From NCBI GenBank assembly GCA_948474755.1, contig CAOLHI010000396.1, positions 603,362 to 667,361 of the forward strand: a DNA stretch of 64,000 bases. Direction: 5' to 3'. Below are positions 23,301-33,036 of the stretch, in pieces (the stretch's first letter is position 1; every line of letters begins with the position of its first letter). The translations under genes and the position numbers were made by a program. The stretch comes from Ctenosaura bakeri. Its lineage: Eukaryota; Chordata; Lepidosauria; Squamata; Iguanidae. The notes beneath the pieces were generated by a model. That model saw nothing but the letters and a program-made list of their open reading frames with translations. It was not told the origin of the DNA and did no database searches.

Positions 23301-26300
23301 AGACAGTAAAAATAACCCTATGTTTTATAAATGGAAGAGAGGAATTTGAGGCTTGTGTCTGGAGCACAGATATGGTCTGTTTGTTTGTTTTGCGAAAAAC
23401 AGATCAAACAGATTATGAAAAATAGTAAAATAGTAGGATATAACAAAATAATTGAGAGTTTGTTTTTCCCCTATTGTGTCTTATCCTAGATCCAACTCTG
23501 ACCACATGTCTGGAAGAAAACAATGAGCAACAAGCTGGTGGCTTTTGCTTCATTTCAATTTGTGTTACCTCTATAGAGTATTAATTAATGTGATTAAAGC
23601 TTTTATTAAAGTGTTCAGTTTTACCCTTTAAAGATAAATGTGTAATTGTGCTGGCAAGAGCTTTGATATCAAATATTCCTTCTTTAGAGAATTATTCAAA
23701 AGAAAAGCAGGCTTTGATAGAAGAAATTATAGAACTGAAAAGAAGAAAGGAACAGAAAGACAGGTTAATCTGTGGAAAAGAAATGGAAATATTACATGCT
23801 AAGCAGGAACTAGAAGACCAACAAATGAATTTGAGTAAGAGAGAACAGGCAATCCTTTTGTTACAAACAAAGGTATGTTCATTTCTTTGGTAGCAGCAAT
23901 CAGAAATACCAGTATGGTTATTTTCTTGTTTTGGATTGGTGATGTATAGTATCACAAGGTCGTAAAACATAAGCCTTCGCATACCAGCCTAGTCCAAATC
24001 CATTTCATGTAATAAATATGAGAGTGCACAGGGATGATAGAGATGTCTTGTTCATCTCTTGTCCAAGCATAGTTCCAGTATAACAATCCTCCTTCCCTCA
24101 CAGTAGAATGGCCTCGTATCTGTTTAGCAAACTACTCTTTTTGTGAACAGACCCAGACGTCTAATTTGTATAGTGACATTATTTTGCAAACTGGCAAACA
24201 GCAACCACTTCTAAATCCTACAATTCTACAAAATGTAGATACATATATTCATACAGACATACTCTAATGACAATCGACTATATGTTAACTGTATTTGAAA
24301 ATATTAAGAAAATCACGTTCCTTGGTCTTCAGAATACTGATCTACTATTACATGTTGAAATTAAATTAAGGTGAAGCAGCAATCTGAACAGCAGAAAGCA
24401 TTGGAATTGCAGCTTTCTGAGAAGAGAAATGAGTGCTTGAAAGTGCAGTCTACTGTGCATGAAATGGAAGATAAAATCTTTAAGAAAACAACAGAGATAC
24501 AAGAACACATTACTCATGAACTACGGTACTAATGAATGAATCAGGGAATTGGGGAAGGTTTGTTAAGGTGATATTGTGTTCAACCCTGCAAATGTCTTCA
24601 AAGGTTGTAACACCATCCGTTGCCTCACATCCAAGCTAGTACAGTAATTTTTTGGCTCAGACATGAGACACATTGAAGCAAAACTGGAAAGATTCCGTTT
24701 CCTGTAGAAAAGACCTCTTACACTCTTGGGAATGGTACTATGATTCAGTAATACAACTCCTGTTGCATGGAGAGTGTTGTGTCTTTGCCAAGCTATATCT
24801 GTATAGCCTGGAGTTGGGTGAACTAGGAGATTCTGGTCTCACTTACATTTTTGGAAAATGTGTTCATCAGTAGCTCATGCTGTTGGCCTTATTCCATGTG
24901 TGCAGTTCTCCATGTGTTGTTGAGCATTAAGTCCTGGACATACAGCCAATTGGTAGGGAATGCTGGAGGTTGTAGTTCAACCTCTGCAGGGCTGCACAAT
25001 ACCGCCCCAAGTGTAGTGACTCAGTATCATGTAGTGGCTCCATGTAGTACTCTAGGCTAATTAAAATTAACTAATTTTAAAAGCAAAGTGACCCTGAGAT
25101 GCATACCCTCAAAGTTTAGGGTATATATCAAGTTTCCAGGGTCCAGATTTATTGGTTTTAGATCTATAATAGAGACAGCCATCAACCCCCACTTTTCTTA
25201 GTACACAGTTTAGAATTTCAAATACTGTGAAGCTGCCATACAGATTCATTGACTATAATCCTAAATTGTTAGATAAATATGTAAACTTTCCCTGGTTAGG
25301 AGTGAGATGTCTTTCCTTCATCAACAATTGCATGAGAGAGAGCTACTAGCAGAGCAGGATCATTCCTTGAGAAGTAAAATGATAGAAGATTATGATGCTT
25401 TGTCGAAAGAGAATGCTGTGCTACAATCAAGGCTGTTGGAACTTATCAAGCAAACAGAAATTGTAAGAAAAAAACAGTCTAGTCAACTGATTTAAATACA
25501 TACATGTAATTGTGCATGGGAGAACTGCTGTTTTTAGTACAAGGGAGGTACTACTTTTGAACATTGTCTAATAGTGTTTCCCCCCCCTATCATTTGTTGT
25601 TCATAGCTGGGAGGTAATGATAAATAAGGCATCAGTAAACTTCTGAATGCCATTAATAGAAATAGGCCAACTGAATATTCATTCTTCTTCTTTCTCTCAA
25701 GGGTAAATATATGACCATTTTTGAAACTAAACCATGTAAATCATATCAGTGCCTATATAACTTAGGCAAAGCAATAAAGATAGTATCCTACAAGTGGCAT
25801 ACAATTAGCAGATCCAAACACTAAGAAGCAAAGAAAATATGAACAAGTATATAAGATCACCTAAGCAGATTTCTTTATGAAAGAATCATAATTACATGCT
25901 TTGCCTACTTTTTGCCTGTATCACTTACTACAGGAGAGAGCACTCAAGGATGAGAGTTATACATCCCATTTTGCTACTGTTGCTCAGTTGCTAACAATGA
26001 AAGACAATGAAAAGCACCTGCTGCAAGAGATCAAGAGGCACCAAGAGCTCCTGAAGCAGCAAAAGTGCACACTTCAAAACCATGAGGCTAAGGTTGTATG
26101 ACTGGCAATTCTCCTGAAAATAACCAATAGGAATCCTTTCTTGTGATATTTGCACACCAGCAAACAGTAATGCAGATTCAGAGTGAGACTGGAAACATGT
26201 AGTTTAAGATTTCTGACTTCGGTCATGCAGCTGACTCTTCAGAGAGTCATTTATTTTTCTTGCCACTCTTTGTTTCTTTGATCCTCAGTGCTATAATGTG

Positions 26301-27767
26301 ATGGGCAGCTGCATGAAACTAGCAAGGAGTTTGGAATAGGTGAGCAGGAGACAAATCTTTTGGTGGCCTAGTAACATGGCATCAAAGAGGCAGCAAGTTG
26401 GTGCTCCCTGCTGTTGCAAAGTGTTTGGAAACACCTAGGTTTCTCTGAATGTTGCCCACTGCCACCATCTTGGTTGGGTATCCTGTTTCCCAGACCTCTT
26501 GTGCAGTGGATATAGCCTATTCACTAATGCAGTCATCCTCAAACCAAGTATCATTTGCAAACACAACTTTTAGTTTTATTTTCACTGTTCTGTGCATTGC
26601 AAAACACTTCTGGAGCATTTTTATATTAATCATTTTACACTAGTACTTTTGTGTGTTCTGGGTTTATCTACTGTTTGTGGTTTTCTCACAGATTAGCATA
26701 TTGGAAAAAGAAAGAACATCTCTTGACTTAAATATTGCAACAATGAGGAATCAAATAGGTGGAATCAGAGCTCTGTTAGAGAAAGAAGAACAAAGCAACC
26801 TTGAACTAAAAAGAGACAAATCTCTGCTGGTTGATCTTGCATCTAATCTACAAAAGCAGGTTAACAGTATTCCAGTCTTATGAATTTGGGGAACTGGAGA
26901 GGTAACATTTGGGACCCTTCACAACTTTTCAGGAAGCCAAGGACACCAAATTCAGCAGACTAGGTGGGAGTGATGCCATAAGTTGCAAGAAATGCTCAGG
27001 AATCACCAAGAGCCAAATGTAACTTTTCTAGTAGAGAGAAGTAGAAAAGAGGCGAAGAAAAGTGGTCAACACAAGTAAAAATTGTCTAGTAATATTGTTG
27101 TCCCAGCTCATATAAGTTTAAGATATGTGTATAGTAAAACAAAAAACCTTCATCACTATTTGGTCCACAGGAAATGGAGCTCAACCTCTTGTTCAGCTGT
27201 TTCCTCTTGGAATCTGTCTTTAGAGGTCTTTTGCTCAAGAATGTCTATCTTGCAGTCAGAAACGATGGGTTCTGGGAGACCAAAGTATTGCCCCATTAGT
27301 TTTATAATACTTCAGTTTTTAATGTCAGATTTTTGTCTATTTAGCCTTTTGGATGAAATCAGTTTTTTGTCCTGTATTAATGCTGTGGGGCACTGCTGAC
27401 GAATGATGGCACATCTCATACTGAAGATGAGAAGATGTATGTACCCCTGATGTTGAGAGTACATCCCTTGCATCTGATCAACTAGGCTGAAAACAACAAA
27501 AGCTGCTGCCTCAAGGATCTGTTAAAATTGTTTGCTGAATGTAGGAAGTAGTTTGGCCTTCCAGAAATATCAATCCTTAAATTTACATTTTTCTTTCTTT
27601 AGCTTGCTGGGAAAGAAAGCGGTCTTCTACAAGCATCCAATAAGATGCTGCAGCTGGATGAAGCAATTTCAGCATTAAAAATCAGACATGCACTTCATTG
27701 GTCTCTTGAATCAGAAAAAGGGGGTGAAATCTCCAAAATGCTGAATTCCATGAAAAAATCTCAATAA
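14234..27767 (+). CDS. Unassigned coiled-coil protein gene (nine coding exons, about 425 aa)
   Basis: Coding exons: 14234-14322, 14581-14659, 15326-15440, 23688-23872, 24371-24525, 25300-25462, 25934-26092, 26692-26859, 27603-27767. All joins keep one open frame from ATG 14234 to TAA 27765, with phases 2, 0, 1, 0, 2, 0, 0, 0. Every intron is GT-AG except the first, which is AT-AC. The protein is almost wholly helical and rich in Glu, Lys, Gln and Leu with heptad-like spacing, so a long coiled coil is likely; no enzyme motif, signal peptide or membrane segment is visible. The promoter has an RFX X-box and CCAAT boxes, so I infer a cilium, basal body or sperm role. I do not recognise the family. 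The gene lies in the same orientation as TPD52L1, about 4.6 kb upstream of it. No canonical AATAAA is seen in the first 250 bases after the stop. Confidence 0.82.
14323..14580 (+). other. U12-type AT-AC intron
   Basis: The donor is ATATCCTG (14323-14330), one base off the minor-spliceosome consensus ATATCCTT. A branch-site match CCTTAAC is at 14565-14571, and the intron ends in AC (14579-14580) about ten bases later, the spacing typical for U12 introns. Removing it gives an uninterrupted helical frame. No GT-AG pair gives an equally good join. Confidence 0.82.
14581..14659 (+). CDS. Coiled-coil gene, coding exon 2
   Basis: Begins at the base after the AC acceptor, completes a leucine codon, then reads REQAKKTTDLQPRV and on to HILQKLQ. 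Ends CAG|gtaaaag in phase 0. Confidence 0.8.
15326..15440 (+). CDS. Coiled-coil gene, coding exon 3
   Basis: Acceptor tttctcacag, donor GATG|gtaatg. Encodes EFQSQSDGLQLELKRKE and on to SNQLSMAD, a heptad-rich helix. Ends in phase 1. The following intron is 8.2 kb and holds an LTR-like element and LINE fragments. Confidence 0.82.
15885..15961. mobile_element. Short fold-back element
   Basis: Arms GGGCCCCTTGAGCGTTGTGC and its near complement face each other around a short loop; the inner ttgtgcaaatgtg / cacatttgcacaa part is perfect. It is too short to code for anything. It may be a MITE of another family. Confidence 0.55.
16807..16926. repeat. Two-copy 60-bp tandem repeat
   Basis: The unit starting ggaatagga and ending caaccctgtat occurs twice in a row (16807 and 16867) with about ten differences. 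It lies in an AT-rich part of intron 4. Confidence 0.75.
16930..18480. other. Intronic stretch, nothing clear
   Basis: AT-rich intron sequence without exons, clear repeats or promoter-like features. Confidence 0.4.
18540..18830 (-). mobile_element. RTE LINE 5' fragment
   Basis: Resembles bases 61990-62180 of the larger minus-strand RTE element (agcaaaagtctgtctgatg and flanking motifs). It appears to be the 5' UTR or start of the same LINE family, cut off on both sides. Confidence 0.5.
18841..19637 (+). mobile_element. Putative solo LTR
   Basis: An ~800-base non-coding block of higher GC starts TGCC and ends near AACA. It contains a TATA-like tataagaac (about 19430) and an AATAAA at 19448-19453 followed by a T/G-rich tract, as in an LTR with a U3-R-U5 order. 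No target duplication could be defined, and no internal gag, pol or env sequence is attached. Confidence 0.45.
19640..19755 (+). mobile_element. RTE LINE 3' end fragment
   Basis: Matches the last ~110 bases of the RTE at 49700 (gctgttgatgacc, then gggtgaccataagtc, then acaacaac tail). Truncated at the 5' side. Confidence 0.6.
19990..21250 (-). mobile_element. L2-like LINE 3' half, degraded
   Basis: On the minus strand, bases 20880-21090 encode a broken reverse-transcriptase C-terminal motif (LDYCN...YMGLPLK...LQLVQ). The 'ttatatcctgcctttcc' 3' end lies near 20010-20030. The GC-rich block 20340-20705 interrupts it. Frames are broken, so it is long dead. Confidence 0.6.
20340..20705. repeat. 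GC-rich block with CAG-rich imperfect repeats
   Basis: Between two halves of a 'gacacactttttagacatgc / tgacacactaacttgtcacg' motif lies a 200-base block. It carries three imperfect repeats of 'gggtcttcct...gcagcagcag...aggcagcc'. It may be an insertion with internal tandem growth. Its open frames are products of the repeat and not genes. Confidence 0.5.
21429..21544. mobile_element. Palindromic MITE, internally deleted copy
   Basis: A 116-bp copy with both termini (ccatttccgcactag / ctagtgtggaaatgg) but only part of the inner arms. Confidence 0.75.
22385..22770 (+). mobile_element. tRNA-type SINE split by a MITE
   Basis: The SINE head (gccagtgtag...gagtgttgga, 22391-22426) and body (gattctaggaaactc...caagtcac...aacaaatcttgcc, from 22630) are separated by the MITE at 22427-22627. 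It is the same SINE family as at 30365-30576. Confidence 0.7.
22427..22627. mobile_element. Palindromic MITE, long form, inserted in a SINE
   Basis: About 200 bp with GGCC termini. Its centre holds 50-60 extra bases (aaagagctctctggctgag...) not in the short form. It sits inside a SINE, so it is younger than that SINE copy. Confidence 0.8.
22867..23046. mobile_element. Palindromic MITE, full length, TSD CAA
   Basis: 180 bp. Both arms run GGCCTTTTCCGCTCTACACT and complement, closely paired along their length. It is flanked by CAA at 22864-22866 and 23047-23049. Confidence 0.88.
23047..23687. other. Intronic stretch with LINE 3'-end-like remnants
   Basis: Adenine-rich sequence ('attaaaacatag'-type) around 23090-23330 looks like an old LINE 3' UTR interrupted by the MITE at 22867. 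Nothing else is clear before the next exon. Confidence 0.4.
23688..23872 (+). CDS. Coiled-coil gene, coding exon 4
   Basis: Acceptor ttccttctttag, donor AAG|gtatgt. Encodes ENYSKEKQALIEEI and on to AILLLQTK, 62 residues including the split first codon. Ends in phase 0. Confidence 0.85.
24371..24525 (+). CDS. Coiled-coil gene, coding exon 5
   Basis: The acceptor aaattaag has a weak pyrimidine tract; the donor is CG|gtacta. Encodes VKQQSEQQKALELQL and on to EIQEHITHEL. Ends in phase 2, and the arginine codon is completed by the next exon. Confidence 0.78.
25300..25462 (+). CDS. Coiled-coil gene, coding exon 6
   Basis: Acceptor ccctggttag, donor ATT|gtaaga. Encodes SEMSFLHQQLHEREL and on to LLELIKQTEI. 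Ends in phase 0. Confidence 0.83.
25934..26092 (+). CDS. Coiled-coil gene, coding exon 7
   Basis: Acceptor cttactacag, donor AAG|gttgta (weak at positions +3 to +5). Encodes ERALKDESYTSHFATV and on to CTLQNHEAK. Phase 0 on both sides. Confidence 0.82.
26692..26859 (+). CDS. Coiled-coil gene, coding exon 8
   Basis: Acceptor ttttctcacag, donor CAG|gttaac. Encodes ISILEKERTSLDLNIAT and on to DLASNLQKQ, 56 residues. Phase 0 on both sides. Confidence 0.83.
27603..27767 (+). CDS. Coiled-coil gene, last coding exon
   Basis: Acceptor tttctttctttag. Encodes LAGKESGLLQASNKML and on to MLNSMKKSQ, then TAA at 27765-27767. Gives the C-terminal 54 residues. Confidence 0.84.
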   Translation, partial: LAGKESGLLQASNKMLQLDEAISALKIRHALHWSLESEKGGEISKMLNSMKKSQ

Positions 27768-28120
27768 GTGAATGACTGATAATGTAGTGAATATAGGGCA
27801 ATATTAATCAGACTGATTAGATGGGTTTTGATTTCTTTTGAGTATTGTTTTAAACATAGATAAACCTTGAATGACCCAGACCTAAGCATTTGTACCAGTA
27901 ATACTAGCATGCCACTCAGACTGACTGTAGTTAAATGTGAGTGCAAGCTCATTTGGTAAGTTTGGGGAGCACATTTCGTGATAACCTTGACATCATATAT
28001 TGTTTGTTTGCAGAATTACAAAAGATGTCCTCATTCCCACTGTGAAGCTTGCAATACCATTCACAGCAGCTGGGCTCTGATTGTGCTCCAAAAAGTTCTA
28101 TGACACTGACTTAGTTCGCA

Positions 28121-28549
28121 GGCCCTTTCCGCACGTGGGAAAGGAACCATGCAAAACGGGACTCACCGGATTTCTTCAGTATCTGGGCAAGTCTGTTGGG
28201 ACGAGGAGCAGTGCGAGCTCATCGCTCCGCACTGCTCCGGCGTCCAAAATGGTGGCTTCTGGTTGGTGGAGGCTCCCCACCAACCAGAGAAGCTCGCCAG
28301 CCTAAAGCCCACCCCTGGCAGATCTGCAGACACGCACTAGTGCACGCCTGCAAATCTGCACCAGAGCACGGCAGCGGTTTTTAAAAAGAGGTTTTTAAAA
28401 AGCACGCTGCACAACCAGTTCCAGTTGCTCCAAACTGGACTGAGGTGCGGAACTACAAAAAGTAGTCTGCCCCAGTCCACTCCACGGTGCGGAAGACCTC
28501 CGTCGGAGGTCGCTCTGCGCCGTTTTAATAGCCTGGTGCGGAAAGGGCC
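28121..28549. mobile_element. Non-autonomous DNA element, 429 bp
   Basis: It has 14-bp perfect inverted termini, GGCCCTTTCCGCAC and GTGCGGAAAGGGCC, around a GC-rich non-coding interior. The termini resemble those of the palindromic MITE family, but the interior is unrelated and not a full palindrome. No exact target duplication is visible. Confidence 0.7.
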
Positions 28550-29124
28550 ATAGTGTAACATTATGAGGATAAGCCAGAGTGAGGGAAAGAAAAACTGAAA
28601 CTGTCCACTAAATTTTGAGTAAGTCAAGTTCTCCAGGGTCAGCTATAACAGAAAACTGTGGCTAAGCTCAGACCAATCAGGGTCTGAAATTGCACTTGCA
28701 TCTTAGTTGCTTTGAATTAACCACAGTGTCCTGTGGTTAATAAGGTTAATGGAAAATGAGGTTTTGGTCTATACCATCAAATCATTCTTGGATAGGCAGA
28801 GGAGCCACCCACAATCACATGAGATTTCCCTCATGCCAGCATCAGAAGCAGGAATCTAGAGTTCTTTTTCAGTCCATTGATTCCTCCCTCTCCTCTTCAG
28901 TTTTTTTCTGTCTTTCCAGCATGATCAGTTTCAATATCTCTCTCCCTTCACTTCTAAGCTTATTTCCATTTAAATTTATTTGTTATCTTACTCTTACTTC
29001 ATTCCACTTATTAATCTTTATTCAGAGATTACTCTGCTAACAACAATAATGATAATGATCATTCTCCCCCTTCTTCCTAGTATTCTGAATAGTCCACTTA
29101 ATGAAACTAAAAATGGAGACTTAG
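28550..29124. other. Intergenic stretch, nothing clear
   Basis: No exon, transposon ends or promoter-like composition recognised. Confidence 0.4.
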
Positions 29125-29225
29125 GGCCTTTCCACACTACACTGCTATAGTGCTATTATTCCTGGATTCCATAGAATGTTGAAAGTGGAATAATAGCACT
29201 ATAACAGTGTAGTGTGGAAATGGCC
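29125..29225. mobile_element. Palindromic MITE, short deleted copy
   Basis: 101 bp with GGCCTTTCCACACTAC and complement as ends; one inner arm is largely deleted. Confidence 0.78.
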
Positions 29226-29755
29226 TTGGGTTCATTTTTCTGTCTTCCTCTGAAATCAGGGACAAATATTTGTTTGATCCTACTGGTATATGCCCATGTA
29301 GAGAACTAGAGAGTTTACACCTAATGTCGTTGATACATAGATTAAGGCTTTTTTCCCCTTAGCACAAAAAGATATGCACACTAAACAAACTACTTTTGAA
29401 ATGCCATTTCCCCAAGTCCCTCAACTATGAGCTTTTAGAAACTGGTTATATTTCTGTGCTATTTCTTCTCAAAACATGAGCAGCTATCCTTGGAGATAAG
29501 TCTCCCCGAAGTGCTAAATAAATAAATCGATAATTTGAGTGCGTCTTGGTCAAAACTGTTCCGTCTATGATTTAAGAGGTGCTGGGCTCATTTACCATGG
29601 AAGCATTACCTAAACTGTATCTTCACATGCCTATATTTGCACGTAGGCTATGGTAGGTCTGAGCCACTTTACACAAAAATAATTTGAGTAGACACAAAAT
29701 AATTGTGTGGTCTGTCATTTCCTTCTTCTGCCCTTTGGAACCACTGCTGGCCCAG

Positions 29756-29902
29756 GGCCATTTCTGCACTAGACTGTTACAGCGCTGTTATTCCACTTTC
29801 AACATCCTATAGATGATCCCTCTCTATACTGCAAACCCCAGGATTTCATAGGATGTTGAAAGTGGAATAATAGCACTGTAACCGTCTAGTGTGGAAATGG
29901 CT
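29756..29902. mobile_element. Palindromic MITE copy
   Basis: 147 bp with GGCCATTTCTGCACTAG and complement at the ends and the 'ccactttcaacatcctat' arm. Confidence 0.8.
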
Positions 29903-30027
29903 CTGGTCTTAAAGCAGTGGTTACTTCTGCCAGCGGATCTGGGATGAAGATGAGGCAGTAGTGTCCCAGGCTGTTGACCTCACTCTGAAGACAACTTGTT
30001 TCAGATAGTCTGCACTGAATTCTCTAG

Positions 30028-30213
30028 GGCCATTTCCACACTAGGCTGTTATAGCACTATGATTCCACTTTCAACCTCCTATGGATTCCTGGGGTTTGCA
30101 GTTTCGGGAGGGGCTGGTCGGAAATTATAGGCCATTTCCTATAAAGCTATAGCATAGCGCTATAATGCTAGAACAGAGTTATAGCGCTATAACAGCCTAG
30201 TGCGGAAATGGCT
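30028..30213. mobile_element. Palindromic MITE copy, TSD TAG
   Basis: 186 bp, flanked by TAG at 30025-30027 and 30214-30216. The right half is partly replaced by a 'gctatagcatagcgctataa' repeat. Confidence 0.82.
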
Positions 30214-30364
30214 TAGGTTAGCCTGCTGTCTTCAAGTGAGGTGCAGGATGCTGTTGCATCACCAGCAGTGATGTGCAACAGCCAGGTTTTTTATAAATAA
30301 CCAGTTTAGTTGGCTCATGTGGGTGAAACAGCAAGAGGGACTAATTTGCATTTAACTCAGGAAA

Positions 30365-30576
30365 GCCAGTGTAGTGGCTTTAGTGTTGGACTATGGTTGT
30401 GGAGACCAGGGTTCAGATCCCAGCTCAGCCGTGGGAAAGTCATATTCTCTCAACTTCAGAGGATGGCAAAGGCAAAGCCTCCTCTGAACAAATCTTGACA
30501 AGAAAACCCCATGACAGGTTTGCCTTGGGGTCGCCACAAGTCGAAAATGACTTGAAGGCACACAATGATGACAATA
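30365..30576 (+). mobile_element. tRNA-type SINE (squamate type)
   Basis: The head has the promoter-like 'ggttcagatccc' box B motif (about 30410). The body contains 'gggaaagtcat...ctcaacttcagagg' and the tail 'ggggtcgccacaagtcg...gacttgaaggcacac'. The tail resembles the RTE 3' end in this window, suggesting RTE-driven retrotransposition. Confidence 0.8.
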
Positions 30577-30770
30577 GGCAGCAAATGTGTGCATATTTGT
30601 CTTTCATTCCAAGGAAAAATGACAGAAGTCCTGTGGTATGTATCAACATCAGGTGCACATCCTCTAGTGCTCTGGGTAGGCATGTACCCTGTGGATCAGC
30701 TACTGCTTAGAGCAGCTGTTCACCATACAAGAGATGGAGAGCATTTGGCTGCACAGATGTTCTGGACTAT

Positions 30771-30888
30771 GGCTATTTCCGCCCTAGAGTGTTACAGTGC
30801 TATTATTTCACTTTCAACACCCTATGGAACCCTGGATTTGTGGTTTAAGGAGGGGCCAGCATTATAACACTCCAGGGTGGAAATGGCC
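30771..30888. mobile_element. Palindromic MITE copy, TSD TAT
   Basis: 118 bp, flanked by TAT at 30768-30770 and 30889-30891. It forms the left edge of the 402-bp tandem array. Confidence 0.82.
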
Positions 30889-31976
30889 TATAATTTCCAC
30901 AATCCCTTATAACTGGCCCTACCCTCTGCCAGTTGAAGGCCAAAACATACACAAGAGAAGGGCCTGAGTTGGGCCATTAGCTCCTACAGCCATGGGGCCA
31001 CACACACACCTCACACTACAAGCAAAGAAGCCTATTTTGAGGTGGGTGTGTCTAGAAACCCCTAATCTGCCCCTGAGGCACTTTAACTGTCGAGTTTCTG
31101 TCGCTGATTGTAGCTCTCTCCTGGGTTTGCCATGGCGAGTGGCCCCTGAGGCACGCCAGCGCAGTAAAGGTAGGCCATTTCCACACTAAACTGTTATGGT
31201 GCGATTATTCCACTTTCAACATCCTATGGAATCCTGGATTTGTGGTTTAAGGAGGGGCCAGCATTATAACACTCTAGGGTGGAAATGGCCTATAATTTCC
31301 ACAATCCCTTATAACTGGCCCTACCCTCTGCCAGTTGAAGGCCAAAACATACACAAGAGAAGGGCCTGAGTTGGGCCATTAGCTCCTACAGCCATGGGGC
31401 CACACACACACCTCACACTACAAGCAAAGAAGCCTATTTTGAGGTGGGTGTGCCTAGAAACCCCTAATCTGCCCCTGAGGCACTTTAACTGTCGAGTTTC
31501 TGTCGCTGATTGTAGCTCTCTCCTGGGTTTGCCATGGCGAGTGGCCCCTGAGGCACGCCAGCGCAGTAAAGGTAGGCCATTTCCACACTAAACTGTTATG
31601 GTGCGATTATTCCACTTTCAACATCCTATGGAATCCTGGATTTGTGGTTTAAGGAGGGGCCAGCATTATAACACTCTAGGGTGGAAATGGCCTATAATTT
31701 CCACAATCCCTTATAACTGGCCCTACCCTCTGCCAGTTGAAGGCCAAAACATACACAAGAGAAGGGCCTGAGTTGGGCCATTAGCTCCTACAGCCACGAG
31801 GCCACACACACACACCTCACACTACAAGCAAAGAAGCCTGTTTTGAGGTGCGTGTGCCTAGAAACCCCTAATCTGCCCCTGAGGTACTTTAACCGTCGAG
31901 TTTCTGCCGCTGATTATAGCTCTCTCCGGGTTTGCCATGGCCAGTGGCCCGAGGCACGCCAGCGCAGTAAAGGTAG
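30889..31976. repeat. 402-bp tandem array, about 2.7 to 3 units
   Basis: The unit holds a 'cctataatttccacaatccc' stretch, a (ca)n-containing part, a 'gcacgccagcgcagtaaagg' end and then one MITE copy (starting 31173, 31575 and 31977). Units 1 and 2 differ at only a few positions; unit 3 has more changes and small deletions. The 402-base period is exact between units 1 and 2. Short identical open frames in units 1 and 2 are repeat artefacts. The array stops at the edge of the TPD52L1 CpG island. Confidence 0.93.
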
Positions 31977-32110
31977 GCCATTTCCACACTAAACTGTTAT
32001 GGTGCGATTATTCCACTTTCAACATCCTATGGAATCCTGGGGTTTGTAGGTTAAACTGCAGACCCCAGGATTCCGCAGGAGGTTGAAAGCGGAATAACAG
32101 CGGAAAAATC
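31977..32110. mobile_element. Palindromic MITE copy at the TPD52L1 promoter edge
   Basis: Last MITE copy of the array, with a fuller right arm (ccccaggattccgcaggagg). It runs directly into the GC-rich first-exon region of TPD52L1. Confidence 0.75.
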
Positions 32111-32378
32111 CCTAGTGAGGAAAGGACGAGTTCCTTGGCGAGGGAAGGGGCTGGCTGAGCGTCGGGCGAGGAGCGGGCCGGCAGGTGGCGCTACTTCTGA
32201 GGCGAAGAGGGAAGGGAGGCGGGCGACGGCGGCGGCCGGTAGCGGCGGGCAGCTCCGCCGGAGCAACAGTCGCGGCGTGGAGGTGGGCAGCGCGGTGGTC
32301 GTGGCGATACCGCCGGTCTCTTGTACGGCCAAGCGCCGCCGAGGAAGCGGAGCCCGCCGGGCCGCGGACGAAACCAAC
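32111..32378 (+). promoter_or_regulatory. TPD52L1: CpG-rich promoter and 5' UTR of TPD52L1
   Basis: About 270 bases of very GC-rich sequence with many CpGs and cggcgg repeats, in an AT-rich neighbourhood, lead straight into the start codon. No TATA box is seen, as usual for island promoters. The exact start site cannot be read from the sequence. Confidence 0.75.
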
Positions 32379-32397
32379 ATGGAAGCTCAGGCGCAAG
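32379..32397 (+). CDS. TPD52L1: TPD52L1 (tumor protein D52-like 1, D53), coding exon 1
   Basis: The ATG has a good context (accaacATGG) and is followed by codons for MEAQAQ, as at the start of vertebrate TPD52L1. The exon stops in phase 1 at AAG|gttagt. The split glycine codon is completed by the exon at 62954. TPD52-family proteins are small coiled-coil proteins that bind each other and act in vesicle trafficking and cell growth. The remaining exons lie beyond the window. Exon 1 is short by design, as in other vertebrates. Confidence 0.88.
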
Positions 32398-33036
32398 GTT
32401 AGTATTCCTCTAGCCCATGGAAGTCCTAAGACGATGAGGTTTCCCTTTCCATCATACGGGAAAGGAGGTAAGAGATATTTTTTTCTTCCCTCACACAGCC
32501 ACAGCTCGGGATTCTTTTGAGAGGATGAGGGCGCTTGAGAGGAGGAAAAAGTTCTGAAGACGCTCCAATTTGGGGGGCTGATAACGGTGGCTTCAGTCAG
32601 TTGTTTGCAGTTCTTCCCCAGGTCTCCATAGCCGTTTTTTTAAAAAAAGGTTTACTGTTTGGAGTTTGTAAGGCTATAACGTGTTAGTCAAGGGTGGTTG
32701 TCTGAAATCACGGCGAGGTAAGTAAGTACTGAGGAGGAAACACGCCTGAGTAACTTCTGTCTCATCTCGTGTTGCTTCATGACTGCACTGCTAAACTTTA
32801 ACCATAGTTTGCTGGGTAGGAGAAACGAAGAAAATACGAACCTCCTTTAATTATGGCACGGTCTGAGGTGCACTTACTCGGGAGTAAGCCTTCATTCCGT
32901 GGGGCTTCTTCAGTGGGGGTAGAAGAGCCATGCAGCCCAATCTGAAATAGGGACAAGTCCTGCAGTGTCCACTGAGGCTTATTCCTATGCAAAACAGGCA
33001 TGAGTTTGCCTCGTACTATCCTAGCCTTACTTTCCA

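Noticed and set aside
30992..31591. Two identical 65-codon open frames 402 bases apart, as a duplicated small gene
   Set aside because: They are produced by the tandem repeat; the third unit lacks the start codon and there is no conservation evidence.
32115..32520. GC-rich open frames upstream of and across the TPD52L1 start codon on both strands
   Set aside because: CpG islands give chance open frames. Only the short MEAQAQ frame has a matching downstream exon.
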